In this document: positions 1 to 6,163 of the stretch, piece by piece
Layout of the letters: every line of letters starts with the position of its first letter
Position numbering within the stretch: the stretch's first letter is position 1
DNA from: Chthonomonadaceae bacterium
GTDB taxonomy: Bacteria > Armatimonadota > Chthonomonadetes > Chthonomonadales > Chthonomonadaceae
Direction of reading: 5' to 3'
Length of the DNA: 7,193 nt
Assembly (NCBI GenBank): GCA_014377395.1
Contig: JACMPS010000129.1
Span: forward strand, 1 to 7,193
Made by a program: the position numbers and the translations under genes
Notes under the pieces: model-generated
The model's input: the letters and a program-made list of their open reading frames with translations, nothing else
Database searches by the model: none
Told to the model about the DNA's origin: nothing

Positions 1-202
1 GCGAAAGGTAGGCTCCCACCTTAATGGTGTCGCCTGACTGTGGATTGCCGTTTCCGCCGCCTGTGTTCGAAACCGTTCCTGCCTTGCCGGTTGTCCCCGT
101 TGTTGCAGAGGTGTCCCCGCCCGTGTTGTTACAGCCAAACGCTAATGCGCCTAGTAGCGTCAGTCCTAGAGAGGCTAAAAGCCTTCTTCGATTTAATTTC
201 AT
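1..202 (-). CDS. Lipoprotein, probable ABC-transporter solute-binding protein (branched-chain amino acid type), N-terminal part
   Basis: Only the first 67 codons are in the window; the gene runs off the left edge. The protein starts MKLNRRRLLASLGL, has a short hydrophobic stretch and a lipobox LAFGC with the lipidated Cys at residue 24. Residues 25-57 are a Gly/Thr/Asn/Ser-rich linker, as is common between the lipid anchor and the folded domain of lipoproteins. The last visible residues, DTIKVGAYLS, match the first beta strand of periplasmic binding proteins of the LivJ/LivK type (Peripla_BP_6). Such proteins capture amino acids or similar small solutes outside the membrane for an ABC importer. 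An AAAGGG ribosome site lies about 10 bases before the ATG at 202. The twin Arg near the start is not a full Tat motif. The 62-base gap to the upstream gene has no clear terminator, so it may be the last gene of the cluster. Lipoprotein status is seen directly; the transporter family is inferred from about ten residues. Confidence 0.7.
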   Translation of the reverse strand, partial: MKLNRRRLLASLGLTLLGALAFGCNNTGGDTSATTGTTGKAGTVSNTGGGNGNPQSGDTIKVGAYLS

Positions 203-264
203 GATGAGTTCAACCCTTTCGTCAAATGATGTAAAAAAACAAATTCAACTTCAATCTCTTAAAA

Positions 265-1074
265 TCAAAACAGTTCTTGCTTGAGTCGCGCGATATGTTC
301 CGGTGTTGTCCCGCAACATCCACCGATGATTACGCCCTCAACGTCGCGTAACGGCTTTAATGCCTCTGCAAACGCTTCGGGCGTTTTCGTGTAGAACGGT
401 CTGCCTTGACTGTCCACCTGCGGCAAACCGAGCGAAGGTTGTACCAGAAGCGGAAGTGATGTTACGACTCTCATACGGCGCACAATCGCCGGAAATGACT
501 CAGGGGTTTCGCCGCAATTCACCCCGATGATCTCTACGTTGCCACTTGTAGGGGCACTTACCCATCCCTCAACCGAAGTATGATCAAGCAACGTCCCATC
601 CTCGCGAACGTGGGCACTGAGCGCGAAAGACAGTTTCTCCAGCATAATTTTCAGAAGCGTTGCCGCCAGAATTGCCGCCTCCATTGAGGAGCAGGTTTCG
701 ATCAGCAGCATGGCTTTCAGGAAGAGATCGGGATCATCAAAAAGAGAGATGTCAATCTTCTCTGTGACCGAAAACCATACGCCTACTTCTCGCTCGGAAC
801 TTTCCGCAACCTCAATTGCAATCCGTAAGGCTTCGCGGGTCGCCTCTTTCGTTGGCTTCCACGAAAACGTGTGCGCCGTGAGAATGTCCGCTCCCGCCTC
901 CAGATAGTCCCGATGCACCGAGCGCAACAAGTCCGGCTTGTCCAATGCGACACGCGGTAGGTCTTCCATCAAAACGCCGCGACGCATCAATTCCGTACCA
1001 ATCGCCCCATCACTCAGCAGTCGCTCTCCAGACGCCACTCGTGCCAACAATCGCTCCGGCAACAAGAGAGTCAT
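265..1074 (-). CDS. Homocysteine S-methyltransferase family protein, shortened
   Basis: The 269-residue protein belongs to the zinc-dependent homocysteine S-methyltransferase family (S-methyl_trans), which moves a methyl group to homocysteine to make methionine. It has the N-terminal motif LLSDGAIGTELMRRG (19-33), the AHTF strand (67-70), and all three zinc cysteines: GVNCG (Cys187) and GGCCGTTPEH (Cys253, Cys254). The family is usually about 290-320 residues. Compared from memory with the MetH homocysteine domain, the region after residue 96 lacks the usual GPTG-like loop (here VGVWFSVTEK). The helix-strand unit before the ET motif is reduced to FLKAMLLIET (118-127), about 15 residues short. 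The methyl donor cannot be told: no folate or B12 domain follows. The ATG at 1074 overlaps the stop of the CBS gene as ATGA, and the ribosome site (GCGGA) is weak, so translation is probably coupled. Family is secure; activity is uncertain because of the missing barrel segment. Confidence 0.85.
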   Translation of the reverse strand: MTLLLPERLLARVASGERLLSDGAIGTELMRRGVLMEDLPRVALDKPDLLRSVHRDYLEAGADILTAHTFSWKPTKEATREALRIAIEVAESSEREVGVWFSVTEKIDISLFDDPDLFLKAMLLIETCSSMEAAILAATLLKIMLEKLSFALSAHVREDGTLLDHTSVEGWVSAPTSGNVEIIGVNCGETPESFPAIVRRMRVVTSLPLLVQPSLGLPQVDSQGRPFYTKTPEAFAEALKPLRDVEGVIIGGCCGTTPEHIARLKQELF

Positions 1075-1490
1075 TTAGAATCCGCTTTCTGTTCGAGCGT
1101 CCATTGCAACAGGTCAACCCGGCTTAAAGTGCCTATGAGTACGCCCTCTTCGCTCACAACGGGTGTTCGTTTAAACCCTTTCGCTAAGAGAATGGGACAC
1201 ACTTCCGCAAGCATTGCCGACTGGACAACCGTAAATACCGGGTAAGTAGCGATCTTCTCGACGTTGAGAGAGGACAATTCATCTGGATCGTGCGCGTGGA
1301 GTAAAAAACGGGCAACATCGCCCTCGGTGAGAATTCCTATCGGTTGAGTTTCCGCATTCACGACGGGCAGAACGGGCGTCTGGTACAAATCCATCATGTC
1401 GAGTGCTACCCGAATCGGTGTCTCCGGGGTCACTCGCTGAACGTGCGTCTTCATCATCTCCAACGCTTGCATCAGTTCACCGACCAGCAT
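1071..1490 (-). CDS. Stand-alone tandem CBS-domain protein
   Basis: The 139-residue soluble protein consists almost only of two CBS motifs, a Bateman module. CBS1 spans about 13-66 (VTPETPIRVALDMM, then TPVLPVVN and IGILTEGDVARFLL). CBS2 spans about 78-131 (TYPVFTVV, then KRTPVVSEEGVLIGTLSRVDLL). Such pairs bind adenosyl ligands such as AMP, ATP or S-adenosylmethionine and regulate a partner. No catalytic domain is attached, so a partner must be supplied in trans. The gene overlaps the upstream glycosyltransferase by 14 bases and the downstream methyltransferase-like gene by 4 bases (ATGA). The start is not certain: ATG at 1490 has only a GGGCGAGAAC-like site, and in-frame ATGs at 1472, 1457 and 1454 would still keep the whole CBS1. 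The neighbour suggests a link with S-adenosylmethionine or methionine status, but this is inference. Confidence 0.85.
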   Translation of the reverse strand: MLVGELMQALEMMKTHVQRVTPETPIRVALDMMDLYQTPVLPVVNAETQPIGILTEGDVARFLLHAHDPDELSSLNVEKIATYPVFTVVQSAMLAEVCPILLAKGFKRTPVVSEEGVLIGTLSRVDLLQWTLEQKADSK

Positions 1491-3078
1491 TTCGTTCTCG
1501 CCCGACTTCTTTTGTGTTTTCGACAGAGTAGACCCCGACCGTATGCGAAATCAAAGGATTGAACAAAGTAAGACGATGCTCTTTCGAGACGGCAACGGGA
1601 TAATGCTCTGTCCACCACTTTTCTTTCCAAACGCCGTCCAGAATCACAATCACCTGTGGACTGTTCTCGAATTTTGTCAGCGTGTCACGATCATTACAAA
1701 GACCGGGTTGTACATTGATCGTCCTGAAACCGCTATCGAGCGCAAGTCCGGGAGCGCAATCCCCGATCAAAACGGTGTTCGAGGGCAGGTTTTGTACAAG
1801 CCATCGTTCAGAGTCGCGCCGCGTAGTTTTCAGCGTAAAAAGCCAGTGCGTCATCCAACTTGCATTAACGATACCCCAAATCACGAAAAAAAAGAACATT
1901 CTTCGATTGATTTTCCACTGAGTTTTCCACTGAGGAAGGTTAGAGCGATAAGAAATTGCTGTCAGTTGGTGCGCCGCCAAAGCCATCATCGCAGGGTAGA
2001 AGAGGACGTAGTAACGACTCGGTGCGTAATTCGAGATTGCAAACAGAAGCCAGAGCGCAACGATCCACCCCCGCAAAAGCCGAACTCCGCACCTCTCCCT
2101 CTCTTCTAAATCTGTGCTGAAAGGTTTGATAAGACCGATTAAGGTAAAGATCAAAAGTACAGGACTATGAGTAAGCAGATAGGGAAGAAGACCGAGATAA
2201 CGTATTCCTGAGACCGCTTGCACAAGATTGCGACCGAGTTGCGGTACGGTTTTTGGGAGGAGTTGCTCTTTGAGGTGAAAGGCATTGATCCGGGCGATTT
2301 CGGCGTGGTTCGGAAAGTACCAGAGTGCCAAAAAAAGAACAAAAAACATAATAAGTCCGATAATAAAACTCCGCATTATGTTTTTATCGGTTTCTTCGGT
2401 AGTTTCTGCGTTTTTTCGCTCTCGTTTGAGAGCGAAAAAAAACGCAGGTAAAATTGCAAGTGCCAGTCCGCGAACCGCGTAAGTCGTTCCTACAGACACT
2501 CCACACAATATTGCGTATCGGGCGCGTTCCCTTCCCTCCCCTGTCACAGTGCGACTAAACGCCCAGAGTGCCACCACCATCGCAAACGCCGCCGGGGTGT
2601 CCATCAACCCCATGCGATTGTAGAGCAGATTGACGTGATCAAAAGTAAGAAATACGGTGGCAAGGGTTGCTGTTCGCCTCTCGAATAGCCGCCTGAGTGC
2701 ATCGAAGTAAAACGGCAAAGTGAGCAAACTGAACGCTACCGAAAAAAGCCGTGTCTGCACACTCCCCACCCCGAAACACCGAAACCACGCAAGTTGAATC
2801 GGGTGAAGGAGAGGCATCAAGAAAATATTATTGAATTCATCGGTGCGAAGTTTCCCGAAAAGAATCACGTTTCGGGCGTTGTGCAGATAAAAACCTTCGT
2901 CGGTGAAAAGCCCGGTGTCCCACGAAAGGCCGGGATAAGCATCTGTTTCGAGCCGATACATGCGCAACCCGATTGCCAGTGCAATTGCAAACAGAACAAA
3001 GAAAATTCGCCGGTAGAAGGCAGATGAGGGCGTAGTCTTTTTTGTTCCGTCTTTTGCGGCTCTATCGGCGTCACTCAT
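1477..3078 (-). CDS. GT-C glycosyltransferase, GT39/ArnT (PMT) family
   Basis: The 533-residue integral membrane protein has about ten predicted membrane segments (first at 24-40, last at 394-413). It has the hallmark first extracytoplasmic loop with acidic pair TDEGFYLHNARN (Asp60-Glu61), the presumed catalytic site of GT39/PMT-like enzymes. A second family motif is NLLYNRMGLMDTP (150-162). Residues 414-533 form a soluble extracytoplasmic tail. Such enzymes use a polyprenyl-phosphate sugar to glycosylate a lipid, glycan or protein on the outer face of the membrane; donor and acceptor cannot be predicted. The ATG at 3078 overlaps the YfhO-type stop codon as ATGA and is preceded by a good ribosome site, AAGAGGGTAGG. 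A charged cytoplasmic loop (218-235, rich in Lys, Arg and Glu) is encoded by an internal inverted repeat. Residues 384-391 hold a QWKT/QWKI duplication. Confidence 0.82.
   Translation of the reverse strand: MSDADRAAKDGTKKTTPSSAFYRRIFFVLFAIALAIGLRMYRLETDAYPGLSWDTGLFTDEGFYLHNARNVILFGKLRTDEFNNIFLMPLLHPIQLAWFRCFGVGSVQTRLFSVAFSLLTLPFYFDALRRLFERRTATLATVFLTFDHVNLLYNRMGLMDTPAAFAMVVALWAFSRTVTGEGRERARYAILCGVSVGTTYAVRGLALAILPAFFFALKRERKNAETTEETDKNIMRSFIIGLIMFFVLFLALWYFPNHAEIARINAFHLKEQLLPKTVPQLGRNLVQAVSGIRYLGLLPYLLTHSPVLLIFTLIGLIKPFSTDLEERERCGVRLLRGWIVALWLLFAISNYAPSRYYVLFYPAMMALAAHQLTAISYRSNLPQWKTQWKINRRMFFFFVIWGIVNASWMTHWLFTLKTTRRDSERWLVQNLPSNTVLIGDCAPGLALDSGFRTINVQPGLCNDRDTLTKFENSPQVIVILDGVWKEKWWTEHYPVAVSKEHRLTLFNPLISHTVGVYSVENTKEVGRERNAGR
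1911..1934 (-). repeat. Perfect 12-bp tandem duplication inside the GT39 gene
   Basis: The plus strand reads TTTTCCACTGAG at 1911-1922 and again at 1923-1934. On the coding strand this gives QWKT followed by QWKI, an exact in-frame four-codon duplication in a loop just before a membrane segment. Exact identity suggests a recent slippage event, and it keeps the reading frame. Confidence 0.9.
2406..2447. repeat. Long inverted repeat (hairpin) within the GT39 coding region
   Basis: The left arm CTGCGTTTTTTCGCTCTC (2406-2423) pairs with GAGAGCGAAAAAAAACGCAG (2428-2447) around a 4-base GTTT loop. The only imperfection is two extra A residues in the right arm. It encodes the basic-acidic cytoplasmic loop around residues 211-224 of the glycosyltransferase. 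The T tract comes before and the A tract after the GC-rich core on either strand, the reverse of an intrinsic terminator, so it is not called a terminator. Confidence 0.8.
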
Positions 3079-5279
3079 CCTACCCTCTTCCGGTTGCGAC
3101 TCGCGAAAACAAAGCCGATCAAACCACTCAGAACTGCGAAACTCATCAGCGACCCGTAAAGCCCCAGTTGGTAAGCGGAAGGTAAAAATTCCAGTTCGAT
3201 TTTATACATTTTACGTCCGGTAATATAAACTCCGCAAAATGCACCGTTTGCACGAACCAACGGTTTCGCTTCGCCGTCCACAGTTACACGCCAACCCGGA
3301 TATCCCACCTGCGAGAAAAACACGAAAGCACGATCCGCGTTTAATTCCACTTCCGCCTTCCATTTGTGAACGGTGCGCTCCAAATAACGGGTTTTTGCGG
3401 GTGAATTCAGGGCATCGCTTTGCAGTTCCTCGCTCCCCTCCTCCCCGACAATCGCCTCTTTCTCAGGATCGAAATGCGGATCGGAAAGTACCGCTAGTGT
3501 GCGTGTTTCCCCTTCGATACGGCGCGTCTTTCCGACAACGTGAATCCAGAGTGGCGGCTTAGACATCGCGAAAATTGCCGCGCCCTCTTCCTTCCCTTTC
3601 TTGTCTTCAGAATTATTCTCAGAAAAGATCAAACCCGGCAAAAGGGCGTCACTCCCCCACTCTCCCCGCAACTCCGAGACCGCCGCCATTTCTAAAAGCC
3701 GCTTTGCTTGAGGTTCGCCCCGCTTGAGCTGCTCCTGCAACGCACCGACGAAAGCAAGAGGACGCAAAAGCGGAACCGGCTCGTAGCCATGCACCATTTC
3801 GGTATGCGAAATCATCCCAACATTCGGCATTTGCGTTTCTCGAAACGCTTTAATCAGCGCATCTGAATTCGTACCATAGTCATTGTAGTTGACGTATCGC
3901 TTCCACAGGCGTTCATAATTCGGAAGATAAACCCGCCCTGCACTCTTGACCTGCGGCGTTAAAACCTCGGAGTAAATTGCGGAAGGGTTTGCGGTTGGGT
4001 TCCAGATTTGCGCTGACCACAGCAAAGGCAGAGCCGTGAGCAGGACTGCCAACAATTTTATCGCGAAACTGACCCGCTTCTGCGTTTTAAGCCAGTGATC
4101 CACACCAAATGCACACAAAACGACCAGGGCAAACGTGAGCGGAAAGAGGAAACGCGCCGGATCATGAAATTTCGAGACGCCCGGAACCAGCAAAAAAGCG
4201 AGCCGAAACAAATAGGCTTTCACTCCAAACGCAAGCCACAAATTGACTGCACCCACGATAATCCAGAACCGTATCGCGGAGAATTGTCTCTGCGTTTTCA
4301 TGGCGTAGATCGTAGCGACCAAGGGAAGCCAACCCACGAAAATGGCGGGTTCCCACGCATTGCCCGCCGCCTTATAATCTCCGAAAGCGGGATGTCCCAG
4401 CACACGCGGGAAAATCAAAGTGAGCAATTGCCGTGCTTCAAGGAAAAAGCGGTTCGCCATTTCCGGAGTCATCTGTTCACGCGGGCTTTCGCGCAAAAGT
4501 TGAAGCGTCGGCAAGAGTTGCACCGCACACAGCCCGACACCAAGCGCAAAAAAGCCAGCAAAAGGGAACCAGATCGGATGAAACCACCTCCCTGTCTTTT
4601 GCCGCACCCGATAGATCGCGTAAGGAATTGCTATCAGCAGGGAAAGATAAGCCATCTGAGGATGAGACGCAAGAAGCATTAATGCAACCGTAACCGTCAG
4701 GCACAGGCAGAAAGGGAGTAGGTGGTAGGGATTAGGGATTAGAGGAACAGCCGTGAATTGTTTCTCTTCTTTACCCATAATCTGCCCGCAAATCTTATCA
4801 ATAAGCAACAATAAGAGAGGCAGGTAGGGAGCGACCTGAACCATCGGCGGGAATTGAAGGCGGGCGATAATCGCGGAACTTCCCGCATAAGTCAACGCAC
4901 CGATCAGTGAGGCAAGTCTACTAAGTTTCTGAAACCTGAGAAAGTGGAAGCAAAACACCCCGCAAAGAAACAGGTGCGAAATCGTGAGAAGCGAAAGCGA
5001 GAGCCAGCCCGGAAAGAAAAAAAGTAAGAGGTTTGGAGGGTAGAAGACGCCCATTTGCGGGTTGCCGAGCAAAGGCTGACCGAGCAAAACGTGAGGGTTC
5101 CAGAGCGGTATTTGTCCCTGCAAAAAACTCTCTCGCTGAAAGTCCGCCATCGGCAGAAAGTAGAGCAGAATATCGCCCCAGTAAAGCGTCTTGCCGAGCA
5201 ATAATGGGGCGCAGAGCAACCCGGCGTAGAGCGCGAGGATAAGATAAATTCCGATGTGTTTTTTAAGTGAGGATAACAA
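3075..5279 (-). CDS. YfhO-type large membrane protein (GT-C-like)
   Basis: The 734-residue multi-spanning protein has the features of the YfhO family. Its first loop reads LYWGDILLYFLP (Asp36 in the position of the GT-C acidic residue), followed by LWNPHVLLGQPLLGNPQ and FYPPNLLL. It has an ASHPQ motif (204-208) at a membrane segment, KFHDPARFLF (370-379), and many membrane helices up to about 422. A large extracytoplasmic domain follows, with the typical GYPGWRVTVDG strand (659-669), and one last helix at about 706-725. YfhO proteins are thought to glycosylate cell-wall polymers or lipids; the substrate here is unknown. The start is TTG at 5279: an in-frame stop lies two codons upstream, the next ATG (codon 44) would remove the WGD loop, and no Shine-Dalgarno is visible. 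The gene overlaps the GT39 gene by ATGA, so the two probably work together. Residues 180-189 (LIPNPYHLLP) are encoded by a heptanucleotide repeat. Confidence 0.85.
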   Translation of the reverse strand: MLSSLKKHIGIYLILALYAGLLCAPLLLGKTLYWGDILLYFLPMADFQRESFLQGQIPLWNPHVLLGQPLLGNPQMGVFYPPNLLLFFFPGWLSLSLLTISHLFLCGVFCFHFLRFQKLSRLASLIGALTYAGSSAIIARLQFPPMVQVAPYLPLLLLLIDKICGQIMGKEEKQFTAVPLIPNPYHLLPFCLCLTVTVALMLLASHPQMAYLSLLIAIPYAIYRVRQKTGRWFHPIWFPFAGFFALGVGLCAVQLLPTLQLLRESPREQMTPEMANRFFLEARQLLTLIFPRVLGHPAFGDYKAAGNAWEPAIFVGWLPLVATIYAMKTQRQFSAIRFWIIVGAVNLWLAFGVKAYLFRLAFLLVPGVSKFHDPARFLFPLTFALVVLCAFGVDHWLKTQKRVSFAIKLLAVLLTALPLLWSAQIWNPTANPSAIYSEVLTPQVKSAGRVYLPNYERLWKRYVNYNDYGTNSDALIKAFRETQMPNVGMISHTEMVHGYEPVPLLRPLAFVGALQEQLKRGEPQAKRLLEMAAVSELRGEWGSDALLPGLIFSENNSEDKKGKEEGAAIFAMSKPPLWIHVVGKTRRIEGETRTLAVLSDPHFDPEKEAIVGEEGSEELQSDALNSPAKTRYLERTVHKWKAEVELNADRAFVFFSQVGYPGWRVTVDGEAKPLVRANGAFCGVYITGRKMYKIELEFLPSAYQLGLYGSLMSFAVLSGLIGFVFASRNRKRVG
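4714..4741. repeat. Degenerate heptanucleotide tandem repeat inside the YfhO-type gene
   Basis: On the plus strand four adjacent 7-base units can be read: GGGAGTA (4714), GGTGGTA (4721), then two copies of GGGATTA (4728, 4735), followed by a decayed unit. The array lies in frame in a loop between membrane helices and encodes Leu-Ile-Pro-Asn-Pro-Tyr-His-Leu-Leu-Pro. The 16-base stretch AGGGAGTAGGTGGTAG (4713-4728) recurs with one mismatch at 6973-6988 in an intergenic region. Confidence 0.75.
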
Positions 5280-5299
5280 GATTTAAGCAAGACCGAACT

Positions 5300-5327
5300 T
5301 TTGTAACGAAAATTAAACAAAGGTAAA
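5300..5327 (-). promoter_or_regulatory. Possible promoter for the YfhO-type gene
   Basis: On the minus strand TTTACC (5327-5322) and TACAAA (5305-5300) are spaced by 16 bases, each matching four of six sigma-70 positions. The expected transcript start would leave a leader of only about 13 bases before the TTG at 5279, which would fit the missing Shine-Dalgarno. The region is AT-rich, so chance matches are likely. Confidence 0.25.
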
Positions 5328-5328
5328 T

Positions 5329-6075
5329 TTAGACGGAAGACGGCATTTTGACGAAATTGACAAGGGCACGCAACCCGGTCAGCACCTCTTCTTGAGTGGA
5401 AGCACGCGAAAGTGCAACCTCAAATTCACGTTTCAGCGTGTCCAATGTTTGCCGCAAAGCGAAAGTCTCCTCCTCGCGTTCATGGCGCTCCCGAAAGATT
5501 TCCTCGCTGAGCGTATTGGTGCGCTCTTCGGTCAGGCGATAGGTTTCTTCCAACACTCGAATCTTTCCTTCAAGCGTTTCTACGTCCAGGCGCGGAAAGT
5601 AAGCCTCTTCGCCCATCGCTTGCAGTTTGTTCAGCAGAAAGCCGTACCCGGCAAGCGCGGGGCGAAACAACGTTGAGACGAGATAAAACCCGGCAAAATA
5701 AAGACCGATTGCGTTGTGTGAAAAATAAGTGATCCCCGTAATCAGTGCCGCCGAAAACAGGTGCATCCCGATTGCAAACACCAGCAAACGGGGGCGCAAA
5801 CTTTTGACGTACTCGGCACGACCGGGTTCCAGTCCGATTTTTCGCTCAGTAGCACATGACTGCTCAAAGGCGACTCCGTGCGCTCTGAAATACAAATCCC
5901 AGGGAGCCTTGAGAATGACCATCAGCCACAAAAGGCAGAACGTTCCCATCACCACATCAAGCAGGTGAGTTTCCAGAAATTGAGGCGACAACGCCCTTCC
6001 CGTCACTCCTATCCACGCGCCCAACACCACCAGAATACCGATCACACCCCAGAAAAATGCCGCTATGCTTCTCAT
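5329..6075 (-). CDS. Four-helix membrane protein with C-terminal coiled coil, function unknown
   Basis: I do not recognise a characterised family. From the chosen start the protein has 248 residues. Four hydrophobic segments lie at about 5-25, 38-56, 97-118 and 122-147. A motif KAPWDLYF follows helix two (56-63), and a basic-acidic loop follows it. Residues 164-225 are strongly heptad-like and charged (LEGKIRVLEETYRLTEERT and beyond), predicted as a cytoplasmic coiled coil, then a short tail ending PSSV. The layout suggests a membrane scaffold or oligomeric sensor, but no function is claimed. The ATG at 6075 is preferred over the longer frame up to 6177. It has a GGGGGGAG ribosome site 7 bases upstream, and the extra 34 residues would be basic and overlap the end of the CofE-like gene. 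It lies 88 bases after the CofE-like gene and 49 before the YfhO-type gene, probably cotranscribed with at least one of them. Confidence 0.75.
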   Translation of the reverse strand: MRSIAAFFWGVIGILVVLGAWIGVTGRALSPQFLETHLLDVVMGTFCLLWLMVILKAPWDLYFRAHGVAFEQSCATERKIGLEPGRAEYVKSLRPRLLVFAIGMHLFSAALITGITYFSHNAIGLYFAGFYLVSTLFRPALAGYGFLLNKLQAMGEEAYFPRLDVETLEGKIRVLEETYRLTEERTNTLSEEIFRERHEREEETFALRQTLDTLKREFEVALSRASTQEEVLTGLRALVNFVKMPSSV

Positions 6076-6082
6076 CTTTGTT

Positions 6083-6090
6083 CTCCCCCC
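6083..6090 (-). promoter_or_regulatory. Ribosome binding site that fixes the start of the coiled-coil membrane protein
   Basis: On the minus strand GGGGGGAG sits 7 bases before the ATG at 6075. It is the strongest purine-rich site among the starts in this window, and it rules out the longer reading frame beginning at 6177. Confidence 0.6.
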
Positions 6091-6163
6091 TATCGTGATA
6101 GTAAAGGATACACGGCGGAGTAAGAGAGCACGTAGGACTTTAAGCCTATTTTGCCGACTTCTC

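Noticed and set aside
172..184. Small hairpin AGGCT/AGCCT in the signal-peptide region of the lipoprotein gene
   Set aside because: Five-base arms in coding sequence and no second copy; expected by chance.
1543..2109. A 188-codon plus-strand frame opposite the GT39 gene
   Set aside because: Antisense shadow with low-complexity basic composition and no ribosome site.
2406..2447. Intrinsic terminator inside the GT39 gene
   Set aside because: The T tract precedes and the A tract follows the GC core on both strands, so no U tract follows the hairpin in either transcript.
4095..4682. A 195-codon plus-strand frame opposite the YfhO-type gene
   Set aside because: Lys/Arg-rich translation typical of the antisense of a membrane protein; no motif.
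6090..6101. Palindrome CTATCGTGATAG just upstream of the membrane protein ribosome site
   Set aside because: Five-base arms with a two-base centre are common by chance and nothing else supports an operator.
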